From contig JAQGDQ010000002.1 in NCBI GenBank assembly GCA_030141605.1, positions 1,844,501 through 1,908,500 of the forward strand: DNA of 64,000 bases, written 5' to 3'. The position numbers and the translations under genes were made by a program. Positions 25,501 through 40,400 of the stretch are shown here, piece after piece. The notes under the pieces are model-generated. The model was given only the letters and a program-made list of their open reading frames with translations, was not told where the DNA came from and did no database searches. The stretch comes from Tubiluchus corallicola (lineage: Eukaryota; Priapulida; Priapulimorpha; Priapulimorphida; Tubiluchidae). The first letter of the stretch is position 1, and every line of letters begins with the position of its first letter.

Positions 25501-27326
25501 ATTACATGCATTACTGAATACCATTATACATTGTTTCAGAAATATAGATATTTTTAATTACCAGGTGCCATGGGACGTTTTTCTGGTCAAAAAGACTTCA
25601 CTGTTCAGAAGTAGGTTATTTGTAATATCATATTTGTTATAGTAATTATTAAACAGCTGAAGCTATGTGTTATAAACAATTTTTTGAAAATTTTACATGT
25701 AAACATGAAATATTAGTAATGACTGTTGAACACTAGAAGAAGTCTGTCTCTGCACTACCTACATGCCACATAATATCAGATCATTGAGAATAACTAACTC
25801 CAAATGTAAAACTAAATGCAAAAAGTGCTTTAATAATTGTGACCATATTGCTGCATACAAGAAAATTACTGGTAATTGTAATTAAAGATTGCTTGTGATT
25901 TTCAGTTAATTAGCTGTGATAGATTACGTACATTCTATTTTCACATTATCTGCAATAGTAATGGCCATTGATGATGGTTCACTTGGCACTTCCGAAATTT
26001 TTAGTAACAAGTGTTCAATAACAGTCTATTGTTGTGGTGTAGTCGATCTGTGGCCATTATAACTAATATTCATTTTTTGTTTTACAGAGTCACAGCGCTT
26101 AACATTTATGAATATTTGATTATTGTTAACGTTAAAAGTCGTTATTTTTGTTGTTGACATTTGATCTTGTACGTTTTATTATATTATAATTACTGTATGT
26201 ATTTTTGTCTTTAGACGTTTTCCCATGTTGCTAGTGTTATTGATGCTCATTATAGTCATGGTTATGTAGAACGATGGCATACAGTGCATTACAAGATTGT
26301 GTGCTTTGCTACTTTTTTGGTATCGTGTATAAAAATCAAAATAAACCCCATTTACCTGATGTACATTAGACATATAGATTGCTTGTTTTTATTTTTGTCT
26401 GGTTATCAGAAGACTGCTGTGAATAAATGAGTTTTATGTTTAAGATTTGTGGTAAATCAGGTAACAACAAGTATTTTCAATTTGCATTAACAATTATGTA
26501 CATATATTTCTAGAAAGCACGCTTGATCGTTTTCATAATCACCTTTGTCCATTATTTAGTGCAAAAAATAAAAGCTAAACAGTTTCTTACTTCATCAAAT
26601 GACAACAATAAAATACTAATAACTTCATGATCAAAAAAGTTTTCAAGGACACTAATTCACACATACACTTTGTCCTTTGTGGAAGGAGGAACGGTCCGAA
26701 TAATTGTTTATTATTTCTATATAATTATGTTACACCAGCATTGGTTAACCGTCCTGAAAAACTTAAACAGTAAGAAAATAATATTTCTCCCAAACAACAA
26801 CTGGAAAACACTGCACAATTCTTATATTCCTCAAGAATGGGTTTTTCGATATTAGACAGCTGCTGGAACTCTGGAGCATAGTAATGGAAAGTATGGCACA
26901 ATATTCAAGTATCATCGAGTTCCTAACAATAACAGCTAAAAAACATGATTAACATTCTACCTTCTCCCCATTTTCAGATCTAGCAACTGTCATGATCTAT
27001 ATTTTCCGCACCATTAGGAACAGAAACTAACTAATTTTGCTGTTATCTGTATCTTTGTATTTTATGTTCCAGCAGTAACTGTTATCTGGTATAATTTTAC
27101 CAAAAAGTAACACGTGTGTGGAAGGTGGTGACCAACATTCTGCGACCAATGGGCAGAAACGTGTGCGTCTGAAACTCCCTAAACACATATCATGTGCTTA
27201 AGTTATTAAAACTACAACATTTCCATCTCAAGGTGAATTTAATTCTATGTTTGTAATGAACAAATTAGGTCTAGTGGCTATACTAGCCAAAGAGCATTCA
27301 ATAGGTGACTAACATGAAGGTTTGAG
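25501..27326 (-). other. ALDH6A1 3' flank and 3' UTR
   Basis: No coding signal. The nearest convincing minus-strand AATAAA is at 26707-26712, which would give a 3' UTR of about 620 nt. The rest is AT-rich intergenic DNA. Confidence 0.4.
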
Positions 27327-30300
27327 CTACTTCATTGTTGGAAAGTCGACCTGAGCCTTGGTGTCTGTAGCGTCCTCTGCTTTCCATAACGAAGTAACAG
27401 TTTTCACTTGGGTGTAAAACTGGACTCCCTGTAAGGAATAAAAATAATGCAAAACCATAAATTCATTATTAGACATGATACACTAGTATTACTGCACTTG
27501 TGCATAGTAGAGTTTCAAAAATGTGCAAATGGCACCCTACTCAATGTAAAATTAAATCTTGTGAATAGGTTCTGATATCTCATCACATTTAAAATGCTAA
27601 TAATTGGTTTATCAAGTGAGTGAAACTGGATTGTATTGCAAAATACAGATTTTCATTTATATATATATATAGTTTGAACTTGTTTTATTTTTTGAAGGAC
27701 AAAACAATGTATTCATAAACACCATATTTTCTAGCATATCATTTTCTTGCATTAATTTTCATTATACTTTCATGCTTTCCGAAGAGCAATGCCGTTTTCT
27801 GCCGTACTTTTAAAATTAAGTATAATGTATACTATTGCGCGCAATGGTTTCTGAAGCCTAAAAATTGTTCAAGCTAAGTATCCCTCCTTGTTTTTAAAAA
27901 CTGACACACTTTCATGTTAGACAACAAAAGGAAAGATCTGAACTAAATCAATAGCCAACGTGTAAGAGCATCAAACAAAAACAGGTAATGAGCAATAATT
28001 GTTACCTGCAATATGTGATCATGAAACGTTTCAATTTAGCTCATAAGAGATTTTGCAAATTTTATCACTTCTCTCATATTTGTTTTCAAAAAATTAACAA
28101 TCGTGGGTTTAATTTATTCTTTACAAAAACAATGTATTTGCAACTTGTAGGACATTCTATAGACATGGGACACTGGGCCAAATTTTTAATAAATTTTCTC
28201 ACAAGCAAAATTTCTGTAATCTCTTCACTGACCTTGGTCAACAAACAGAATAAGCTGTAACTAGGTCTAGCTTGCACAAAATTACGTTGTATGTGCGAAC
28301 TTTTGCAGTGCAAAAGTGATTCTTCAACACCATTCAGCTTAGTTCGACCAAAAATATCAAACCTGATGAACTCCTGACTGTCTCTAAATTTTGTTCATGA
28401 GTAGCTGAAATGTCCTGTAAATCTTGCTCAGAGGCAAAGTTTCTAGCTACAAGTGGCCAACAAAACAAACAAAAATTTTGAGGTGAATTTATATACATCT
28501 TAAAGAAGTAGTATTGGCAGGATCAAAAGTCAACACCAAGCAAAGTCAGAAATGTTCACATAAATTCCGACCTTTCATCTGAGCATAAACAAAATGTCCA
28601 ATTTCTGTTTACATGTGATGCAGTCAGAAGGACTTACACTTTTTCCGTAAAAATTTGTGTCACCAACGAAAGAGCCACGAGACCCCGTGAAGCTAAACAT
28701 CGGTAGTGGGACGGGTATTGGTACATTGATGCCAACCTGTATAAAATAGAAAAAAATGTTTTATTGAGCAATGAGTAGTTAATCAAAAAATGACATACAC
28801 AAGGAGAAAAAATATTTTATAAAAAGCAGTTATGCAAATGAAATATGGAAAGTTAAAATTATAGAACAGCTGAATGGGCCTACGTAATGATATGTAATGA
28901 TTAATAATTCAAAAGTTAAATCTATTAACTACGTTCTATTCATTGGGGTTAATTTTAGACCAAACATTTTTGAAAACAAGTGAAGGACTTTAAATCAGAA
29001 AATAAAATAAAAGAAATAAACAGCAGTGGGTGCAAATTTGGAAAATAGTTAATGAGTTTAACAGTTAAATTGATGACATTACATTTAGCCCTGCCCTATA
29101 GAAGGGCCACATTAAGGCATTTTGCACAGAACTATAATGGTAACAATAGGTTTTACACAAAACAAATGTTTTCTAGTTAATTCTCTTTTTTAGCTAGTTT
29201 ATTAGATTTTTTAGGCTTCAGTCTATATTAGATTTCTGAGACTTCATGTTTTCTAGACTTCTGCTCTTTTAAGATTTGTTTCCAATAAGAGGAAGTAAAA
29301 GTAGTGCTGATGTTTTTATGAGTTAGCAAGGACACCGGCTATAAAACAGAGTTGTGCATCCCCAGAAAACTTCATCTAATAAGTGGAAATGACCTATGGA
29401 ATTAAATGATCTATTATCTATCATTCCATTGGAAAGAAATATTTCAAACCAGGTGGGTAGAATTAAGTTATGTTCAGGTCTCTCACATTTCAGCAATATC
29501 TCCTAAACAGAAAAATATAATAAAAATCGAATGTTTTTTTTTACCTGGCCAACATCAATTTCTTGAGTGAATTTACGAGCCGTGGCACCATTTGTGGTAA
29601 AGATGGCTGTTCCGTTACCATATGGATTAGAATTTATTAGTTCAATAGCCTCGTCTAATGTATCAACATTCATGCACAGCAAAACTGGACCAAAAATTTC
29701 TTCTGTATAACAATCCATACTGGGCTATAAAATGACACTATTAAAAATTAGTTACAAGTGGCAGTATTAAACCTGCAAGCTTCCAGATGGAAAGCACTGA
29801 AACTGCTGTATAAATATTGAACATGAAGACAACAAATTTAAACATCGGTATTTTTCAATTAAACATTTCTGAGAAATGCAATAGAAATCCATACAATAGA
29901 TTAACGGCACTTTCGACTAACTCCAACTATGCTGTCAAAATTCTAATAACGACACTCATATGTTGTACAAGTGCTGCAGGTACTCTTAATTGTAACAACA
30001 AGTTTTCAGCTCAAGCTTGTTTAGCTAATTTAGATAAAGATTACTGTCAATAAGCCTGCTTGCAGGAAAACTAAAAAAAATCTGGTTTTAATCATGCTGG
30101 AAGCCTGAATATTTTTGCGTGAATTTAATAATAAAGATTAGCTTGCAAATTGTTTTATTAGACTATCAATGTAACCTACCAAGAAGCTGACCAAGTATTA
30201 TAGGTTATTGAACATTTAAAACCGCAAACTAAAAAATTATAGCATTGCATAATCTCAATAAACTGCATTTAATGACTCATTTTACAAATACTAATTGGGA

Positions 30301-33300
30301 GTAAACGAAAGTTCTTGCACACCTTTACATTCTCCATTATAGTAGGTCCCACAAAGTTCCCACTTTCATATCCTGAAACCTTTACATCACGCCCATCTAG
30401 GATGATATTAGCGCCAGCCTCTGCACCACTTTGTACGAGATCGCAACAGCGCTTCTTGGCCTGCGGAGTTATCAATGGACCCAAATCAGCACCTGGTTCT
30501 GTTCCTAAAAAAAATTTTGGAAAAAACAATGTCATAATTGTTAAAATTGTGATAAGAATCCATCTGTATTGAAACAAATTAAATACATCTAACAAAAATT
30601 TTCATAAAACACTTCAGAGCATAAAGATTTGACAAACTCGAGTAAATACAAAAAACATTGTTTATAATAGACAAAAACATCTACAATGTGTTCTTGATTT
30701 ACAGCCACACATATCTGCAGCGAGATTAGATATTGTGACAGAACGAAAATCTTAGTAAGCATAAATGTCAAAGTTTTGCTACATGCTACAGTAAATCAGA
30801 AAAGTGCAAGCTAAATTTTTGCATACAGAGCTTTAAGAACTTTGTCAAGTGATATTTTTGCAATGCAGCTTTCCAAGTGAATTAGGCAAGTTAAAGACTG
30901 AGGAGAAGTTTATGGTTTCACTTCGCAGTAAAGCACATTCTCATCTAATGTTCTGTACTATTACTAATAATGTCAACCTACACTTTTACCAGTGCTTGCT
31001 GTCGCACTTGTAGGCAAGAAATGTTATATGCGTAGTATAAGTCGTAAAAAGCGAGTAGCACTGATTTTGCTATAACAATGTCACTTGCTCCTTTATAAAG
31101 TTGCCAATCGCCAGTTTTATAAATTTAACATCTACCATCAAAAGCTGAAATGCGGCTGCAAAGAACTGGTGATAACATACATGCAGGTGTAATATATGCA
31201 CCTGACCTTCCTCAGAAAATTTGCAAACATTTCCAGAACATACTAATTTTACCATTTACAGTATTTCATATCCACAATAGAAGAAAAAACTATATGATTC
31301 ATTGGTAGTAAAAAAGTTAAACTCATTTAAACAGATGACTCTCACATCAAGAGGCAAAACAGTTTTAGCAAAGTTGCACAAGAATTTTTTTTTAAAAAAC
31401 CATTACCTGCCGCAACTTTCAGTTTCTTTGCTCGCTCAACAAGTTCAGGAATCCATTCCTTAGACTTGCCTACAAATACAGCTGTAGGCAGAGCCATGCA
31501 TCTTTGCCCTGCTGCACCAAAAGCTGCACCAACCAACTGAAATTTACTCACATGTTTCATACGGCATTTAAAAAAGACAAGATTTAAGCAGCCCTTAAAT
31601 TAATTTTAGCTAATACCTACTTTTAAATTAAAATAACAATGTTGTATAGAGCATATTCTATTTAATGTGGTGTATTAGCATCGCTGTATTTCAAGTTGAC
31701 AGTTTCTGAGAAAACGATTAAAGTGACAAAAATAGATAAAACTGTAGATAAGTTGAGATTATCTACAAAGATGCTTGATAATTACATAGATATATTACTG
31801 TGCATTTGTGATACTTTGTTCGCTTTACCTGATTCAATGCCATCTCTTTGTTTGCATCGGGCATGACGACACCATGGTTTTTGGCACCAATGTTAGACTG
31901 ACATCGTTTACCATTCCTGGACCCTCGTTCATAAATGTATTTTCCCTAAACAGAAACAAAGAAGGCAATACCTGTACCAATCAAACTCTCACTTGTATGT
32001 AAATAGTTTTATTACAATGTTCAAAGATCAGATAATAGAAGAAATACAGATGCATGTACGAATGAGATTCTAAGTGATGAATCTTAATTACTTAAATCGA
32101 TTTTTTGCAAAGACCAAAACATGTAGAATGGTTTTTTCTCTTTTCACAACACCAGCCCACCTGAATAGAAAATGCTACCCTCTATTGTAAACATTATGAA
32201 TTATTTGATCACAATGACTTGTGCACTAGTTTCAGGTGCCACATTATAGGTTATAATGTTTAATTAAATTTAGTAAAAAATTCTTACAGCTCGATCTGAT
32301 CCCACGAAAGATATAGCTCTGATTGAAGGGTGATCACAAATGAAGTTAACAGCTGAAAAGAAGTAAAATACAATCATTTTTCTGCCACAGTCTGGATTTT
32401 CATTATCTAAAGACACAATTAAATATATTAATTTGAAACAATTTTAAAGTATTGCTACATGTTTGATCATCAGTATGACCGTATACTATAGATGCTAATT
32501 AAAAGAAGTGCTTATTAAAAACTCTGTTATAATCAACTAAGCTGAAGGTAACGTACTATCAACAGAACCATGGATGACGTTAATGCAACCATCAGGAATT
32601 CCAGCTTCTTTTGCAAGTTCCATGAGAATCATGGCAGCCCCCGGATCTCTTTCAGATGGTTTGAGTACGAATGTGTTGCCACACACCAAGGCCAAAGGAA
32701 ACATCTGAAAATAAATTACAAAATTTGTTATCAAAAATCAGGGTAAATAAAGTAGTGCTGTCATTAGTTAAAATAAGAATTGTAGTCATAACATACAATG
32801 TGCGGCATTACATTGGAACATAACAACTATGTTATGTCTTACTTTACATTGTTTAACTTAGTGCGATAAGTTGCCATAAATAATTCATCGACCTTTATGA
32901 GTTAGTGATTCAAAAAAACACTGGTAATCAAGATAGGATTTTTGTTTACATACAACAGTAATAAGTTATCAGATTACATGTCTACAATTCTGAAGGTAAT
33001 TTTTATGATTAAGATGCACATATTAGTTTTGCAGTGTGACATGGCAAAACCAAATGCACGATCAGAAAAATTGGTCTTAAGGTCAAGTGCTGTGGCCAAG
33101 CTAAGCAAGCTCAGTCTAGAGATTAACATCTCTGTTCTACAAGTTTAACTTACCCACATTGGAATCATTGCTGGAAAATTAAATGGCGTAATTCCTGCAC
33201 AAACACCCAAAGGGATCCGGTAGGAATGAATGTCCATATCCTTAGCAACAGTTGGCATAGTCTCACCTAACTGAAGTGACGTGACCGAACAAGCATGCTC

Positions 33301-36300
33301 AACTACCTCTGTTAAGACATTACAAGTTCAGTTAGTAGACAAATTCTAACAATTTTTTCATATGAATAACAGACATAGCTGTTCAAAAGTTGTTTCTAAA
33401 CAATTCTAAAGTTGCAACAATTATAGCAAGGAAAAGGGCGGTACATAACAAACACAGTTCCACCATCTAGTCCATAGATTTTTGTACTTACAATTCTGCT
33501 TATTTGCATGGCAAAACTGCATTACAGACATTTTTTATTTTCTCACATTAATTTTTCATTACGGGTGGTCATAACTTACTAACCACAATCGGTTCCGGCG
33601 TATTGGTTGAAAGACAACTTGGATGTATGTATGCATGTATGTATGTATGTATGTATGTATGTATGTACATGTATATTTTCAAATGCATATAATTTTATAT
33701 TCAAATGGTGTGATGTGTGTACATGTACTAAGTAAGGCAGCTTCTTTTGGCAAATTTATCAAAACAGATAGCAATTTAAATTAACTTGTTTAGGAATTAA
33801 TTAAGTTGTGGTCAGGTCACAAATTCGAACAGTTGTAAGTTGTATCTATCTATAAGTCATGTCGACAACTACCTGTATACTTAAAAATGTTGCATGACAA
33901 TCATTATTATTCGTATGAATGGAACTACTTTCATTCTGCTAAGCACTCCATTTCTCAGTGCTTACTTATTTTATATGCATTTTATATATACACCATTTTA
34001 TCTGAACAAGTTGCATATATACGCATATATAGAACTCACGCAGTCCCCTAGTGACATCGCCCTCTGCATCAGCAAGTGTTTTGCCTTGTTCTTCAGTGAT
34101 ATTCTGTGCCAGTCTTTTCATGTTTTCCCTGATTAGATGCTGCAGCTTAAACATGGTTGACTGACGAGTGAGAATAGTCTCCTTACTCCACTTCTTAAAT
34201 GCATGCTCTGCAGACGCGACGGCTGCAAGCATTTCATCTTGAGTAGCTTCTGGTACTCGACTAATTACTTCGTTTGTTGCCTATAAAATCAAAGTAAGAA
34301 ATCTTAACTGAAGAAAATGCATCACTATATGAGTTTTGTACAGGCGTGACCTACTAGTATCATATTTATAATTTTACCAGGCGACAAGATTTCAGTTTGA
34401 TAGATAAATCCCTCGTATTTCCCTTAAATGATAATTACTAAATTAATAAAAACTCTGCCTCATAAAGATAAACTAAACTGATAAAGCTGGATTATAGTGG
34501 AAAGCTTTTCAGTTTCATAGTTCCAAGCATTTAATTAATATTCTTTTCAAATAGCAAATTTACAAGGTTCTAGAAAAAATTTGCTCAAAATGTTTCTGAA
34601 CCATTTTCTGCATGAAAAGGGCATAAATTAAGATTACATATACGTGTGCAACTAAAAAGCAAAGTCCAAAATTGTGCCAAATTGTTAGTACAACTGGCAC
34701 ATATAGTATGTACGTGTACCAGCAAAAAGATGGAGTTAATTATAAATGCATACTTTTAAAGATAGAAAATTCTCTAAAAAGACAAATTGAAGACTGTTTC
34801 GGATAAACTGATACTGCTGGCTATCATCACAGAAAAAATAATAATTGACAAAGATAACCGAAATGTTGAAAAGTATGATTTCCAAAAAATATTTATATCC
34901 ACATTTCAATTAAAGTCAATTAAATTAAATTTCCTTGCAAAATTGCATTGTAATTTACAACACTAGCAGTCTTGATGTTTAGAAATTCTGATGCCACTAT
35001 AGCTTACAGCAATAACATTACCAAATTAAGAAATGGTAAAGTATTAAGGTTCAAAAGTTTGGTGACGATACCTGCTATTTTCTACAGTCTAGCAAAAAAA
35101 AAGGAATCAAAATTTGAAGATGGAGAAGTCAATTAAAATGAAACATCTTTGACATACCCATTACAATTAAACCACAAGCTAGACAGAATACAAAAAAATT
35201 ACTGCAAGTCCATAAAATGCCTACAAGTTCTACGAGTGAGTTCATAAAGGAGTAGTAGAATGCAAATAAAAAGAAATTACACCATATTGTTCTTACTGGA
35301 TTATGAATATCAATCCATTTGGTAGTTTTTGATTCCAGAAACTTCCCATCAATAAAAAGTTTTGTTGTAGGCTGAAAAGATGAAATAAATTATGGGTTAG
35401 CCTGTAACAGTCACCAGTAAAGTACCTTAATATCTGAATGGAGAAGAATAGAATGTAGACAAACAGAAAGCATTTGCAACATAAGCATTTACTGCACTAA
35501 GTAGTTTAGCTTGTCACCATTATCAAGTTAAAATGATCGATTACCAGCTTGGAACTGTAACATCTAAGACCAGTTTCTAGAAATAAAATAAGACACTGGT
35601 CAACTGCAAATCTCTGCAAATTGCTAATCTGCTGTTATAGTGGACATATCATAGGCATAAGGTGTATAAAAGTGAAACATACCACAGATGAAGCATAGAA
35701 TCTCACTCCATTAAACACTCCGAATACCTGAAATATAACAGTTTACAAATTATTAACTGGCATATTATTACAGACATTAAACACAGATAATTCGCAGACA
35801 TTAAACGGTAATCGGCAAGTGATTGAAAAGCTAGCCATTTAATTTGAACAATGTCTGTAGCTCTAACACAACAGCACAAGATTAGTTCAGTTGCTGTTTT
35901 GAAAATGCTTAGGCTGAGTTGATTCTTGGTCAACTCAATATAAGGTATCCTGAACTATTACAAAAGTCATATAAATTCAGAAAAAAATTCTGTAGTTTCA
36001 TTGTTAATAATCAGATAGATGTGTCTCATATTTGTTAAACACTTTATTTCACAGAAAAATTTCAATTTAAGCAGATGAAATAGTCTGGCATTGTGGTGTT
36101 GCTGCTAGTCACCATCAAGTACACACGCTCGAACTACAAGGAATGCTTCACAAATCAAATGCCTTTCGGGACACAGATTCATTCAAACATGTTGCACAGA
36201 GTTACTGTCTACAGTTCATCTTTTCTGCCACCCACTCATGCTTTGCTGAATCCAGTTATTTTAGCTAACCTGTAGTGTTCTGGAGTCCAGCTCCCTAACT

Positions 36301-36557
36301 ATATTTATAATGCTTGCAGGTAAAACTTATAATTGTATAACCAGTTTAGACCTATGCTAGTAATACCTGAAGACCAGTGAGCTTAATTACGTTACTTGTA
36401 AATGTAGCAAAATGTAAATAAATAAAAGAAAAGAAGTAGCAGAACTAATATCAAAACTGCGCACTGTATCCGCATAAATAAAAGAATAATTAGAACTATA
36501 TGATTAAGAAAAACATACCGAACACTTATGCACAACACGATTAACCAGGGCTGCCAT
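27327..36557 (-). CDS. ALDH6A1: Methylmalonate-semialdehyde dehydrogenase (acylating), mitochondrial
   Basis: Thirteen coding exons, all phase-consistent: 36557-36519, 35727-35683, 35371-35297, 34280-34040, 33308-33154, 32704-32557, 32352-32288, 31945-31829, 31536-31407, 30504-30323, 29724-29545, 28736-28638, 27428-27327. They give 525 aa (human protein 535). Residues 1-28 form an Arg-containing matrix presequence (RFYASS). Key residues: Asn177 in PFNFP (oxyanion), NIGAKNH (274-280), catalytic Cys308 in [10 protein letters not shown], and EEIFGP (407-412, NAD ribose). Known reaction: NAD- and CoA-dependent oxidative decarboxylation of malonate and methylmalonate semialdehydes to acetyl- and propionyl-CoA, in valine and thymine catabolism. 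No break or missing residue was seen. The neighbour across the divergent spacer is LIN52. Confidence 0.97.
33621..33672. repeat. (ATGT)n microsatellite in ALDH6A1 intron 4
   Basis: About a dozen ATGT units with one GCATG break. Confidence 0.9.
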
Positions 36558-36577
36558 TTTGCAAGGACACTTCCAAT

Positions 36578-36760
36578 TCAAGTTCAATTCAAGTTTATTT
36601 CTTAAAGCGCCACTTGTCATATACATCCTGTCGTGGCGCACTAAGCAATTTCCAAGCTATTCAGTTCATTTATGGTTCGACTTGCACTATCTTAATAATC
36701 TCAAGATTTCAGGTAATGTCAAACGAACCCAAAACATTGTTTTGACACTAACCATTGAGG
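36578..36760 (-). mobile_element. LINE/SINE 3' end with (TTGAA)-type tail next to the ALDH6A1 start
   Basis: On the minus strand, a stem-loop (AGTGCGCCAC ... GTGGCGCTTT) is followed by AAGAAATAAACTTGAATTG and repeated TTGAA units, the usual 3' terminus of L2-like LINEs and the SINEs that borrow their tails. The tail ends about 20 bp upstream of the ALDH6A1 ATG. The boundary at high coordinates is uncertain. Confidence 0.5.
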
Positions 36761-37003
36761 GCATGATACTGTGATTATTATATTTTTTATTATTGCTTCT
36801 GCAGTAGTTCAGCACCGTGGCTGTGTGATATCAAAGGTGCCAACTGTTGACCTGCTTGGTGGGTGCTATTTAAAGGGTAAAACTTCGAGTGAATGTTGGG
36901 TAATAATTTTTTATGCTTTATTATTTACAATTGACGACAAAAGCTGCATAGCAGGCTTGTGTTGTAGTTGAATTTAAAGTTAAAAGTTGACTTTAAAAAA
37001 AGA

Positions 37004-37159
<156 letters not shown>

Positions 37160-37469
37160 TCATGTTGTATTATTTCTTGCAACACAGAGTTAATTAATTT
37201 CAACTGACTACAGTAATCAGTTGTTGCTGATAGTACACTGTTGGACTTGGTTATCATTGTATCGATTGTTTGAGGAAGAACACATGTAAAGAAATGTAGA
37301 AGTATCTAGGATCAAGGTAGATGATTGAGGGGGTGGGTGGGGAGTTGAAGCAAAGGGCTACATCGTCTTCTAAAATATCAATTTTATTAGAATTTTCACA
37401 ATCTACACGTATTCTCATTAAAATACAGTTGCTATCTTCAAACAGATATTTAAGTTATTGTTTCACATT

Positions 37470-40400
37470 CACATTTTTTTAAAGAGTTTTTTAAAGAGTT
37501 TATTCATTTTTTCCACATTGCATCTTACAATTATCATTAAAATACAGACAATTTTCCATTTAAGTAAATATAAATATAAATATGAATAAATGCAATATTG
37601 TCGAGAAATTACAGAATGCGGGATATACATGTGCAAATTTCATTACAGAATAATTTTGATACATACAGTTTGAGCCTAAAAGCATAGCTTGACAGGCCAA
37701 ACTGTATGTGGAAATCTTTAAAAAAAAATGGGGGGGGGGGGAGTAGTGAATGAAAGATGAAATGGAGCGAGAACTAAGAAAAACTGTGATCATGGTTTCA
37801 AAGTGTTCAGTATCCTGTTAAACATAGTCACGTTATATTAAGATTACTGTAGGAAAAATGCAGGTTATTACCATTATCAAATTGTGTTACTCTTAATACT
37901 TTTGAAATATTTCTTTTCTGACGGTTTTTTTTAAAGTTAAAAGGGAGTGACTACATTTCGAATTGCGGCTTAGTCTGTTCCATAGGACTGGTCCCATATA
38001 GCTAATGAAGTGTTTTGCCATATTTGTTCTACAACGTCTTGGTATATATTCATTATGTCTGGTATTGTATTTTTTTACATTTATCTTGACTGGATTTTCA
38101 AAAAAAGTTGGAAATAAGTTGTTGTTGGTTCTATACATGTATGTACATCCATTAAAATTAATAACATCATCAAGAAGTAACATTTGACATTGCTTAAAAT
38201 GTGTAGTAGTAATTGTGCTCCTTTTGTCTAGTTTGAAGATGACATGTAAAAATTTTCGTTGTAAAACTCTTAAGCATTCTAAATTTGTAGTATAAGTAAA
38301 GCCCCATAATGTTGTGCAGTAATTTAAATATGATAATATTAAACTGTTGTATAATGTTAGAAGATCTTCGGTGTTCAGAAAGTTTTTGATATATGAGATG
38401 ATACCTATATTTTTTGATATTTTTAATCTGATCATGAATATATGTGGTCGCCAGTCTAGATGCTCATTCAGTATTAATCCCAGAAATTTCAGTTCTTTTA
38501 CACGTGCAATTCTTTTATGGTCTATTATTAAATCGTGATTCGCCTGAATTGGTTTATTTCGGGATCTAAACAGAATGTATTTTGTTTTTGATGAATTTAG
38601 TGAAAGTTTATTTGTTTTGAACCATATAGCTAGATCATGTAGAACTGTATTTATGTAGTCAATATTGGTTTCTATTTTATGAAAGCTAAAAAAAAATGCT
38701 TGTATCATCAGCAAACTGAAATAAACTCTGATTTTTAACACAAAATTTGATGTCATTAATATAAATTAGAAAAAGTAGTGGCCCTAGGACTGAGCCTTGG
38801 GGCACGCCACATTTGATTGGTGTTACATCTGAAAAAGCGTTATTATATTTTACTGTTTGAGTGCGCCCTGTTAAATAATTCTTTAGCCATATATGAGGCA
38901 AACCTCTGATACCGTAATAGTACAACTTATTTAGCAGAATGTCATGGTTTACTGTATCAAATGCTTTTGATAGGTCGCAAAATACTCCGTAGGATGTGCC
39001 ATTTTTTTCAACTGTATTAATGATATTTTCTATAATTTTTGTTAAGGCTATTTCAGTGGAGCTACCTTTTCTGAAGCCAAATTGTTTATTACTCAGAATT
39101 CTTTTTTTTATTAAATAATGAGATAACTGATTGTAAAAAACTTTTTCTAATATTTTTGATATAAAAGGCAACAAGGACACTGGTCTATAATTGTTCAGAG
39201 ACATGGGATCATCTGATTTAAACAAAGGAACAATAATTGATTCTTTCAATTTCATTGGTATTTCACCTGTAAGAAAAGATAAATTAATTAAATATTGCAA
39301 AGGTTTAGAGATGTAGTCAATGGTGTCTATTACGACTTTAGGTAACATTTTGTCCTTACCAGGACCTTTATTCCGATTAAACGATTTACAAGTATTTATT
39401 ATATCATTTTCTGTTACTGCACTAATAAAAAAGCTTTGTCGGTAGGTACCTTGAAGATATGTACATGGATTTATGTTTGTGTTTTCAATTTGTTCTGATA
39501 ATATTGGTCCAATATTGGCAAAGTAATCGTTAAAAGCATTTGCCACCTCTACATTATTTTTAATTAATTTATTGTTTATGAACAACGTAATGGGTCGATT
39601 TTGTCTTTCTTTATGCATAATTTCTTTCATTGTATCCCATGTCTTTTTTATGTTATCTTTAACTGTCATCAATCTATCCCTATAATACTGACATTTTGAT
39701 GCTTTTATAACTGTATTAAGTTCATTTCTATATCGTTTGTATTCTACTTCAGATACGTCATTATTTGTCTTGTTCACCAGAGAACGATACATTTTATTTT
39801 TCCGCTTAACACTTTCTAAAATTGCTGTAGTGATCCAAGGTTTTTTTGCTGCTTGATGATTGTTATTGCTTTTCTGTAGTTTAATATGTTTGTTATAGAT
39901 ATCAGAAAGCTTAGTATGAAATAAATTGTATGCGTCTTCGGTATTAGTTGCAGAATATAAATCTGACCAGTCACATTGATTTAAATCTTGGATAATTTTG
40001 TTTTTTATATGAACATTATAAATATGTTTGCGCACGTATTCCTTACTGTATGTTTCAATTTTGAGATCAATAATTAAAAAAATTGGGAGGTGATCTGTTA
40101 TATCTGTTAGAAAAATACCTGATTTATACTTATAATCTAGTGCATTAGTAAATATATTATCAATTAGTGTTGCTGAATAAGGCGTAATTCTTGTTGGTCT
40201 TGTAACAGTAGGAAACAGATAATTGGTCAGCATTGTGTCTAAAAAGCGTCCGGTTTCGTTGTGAGAAGCATGGTTTATTAAATTTATATTATAGTCTCCT
40301 AGTAAGAAAAAATGTTTGTTTTGTCTATTAACAATTGCCATAGTGTGCTGTATTTTGTCTGTAAAATGATTAGGATTTTCACCAGGTGGTCTATATATTA

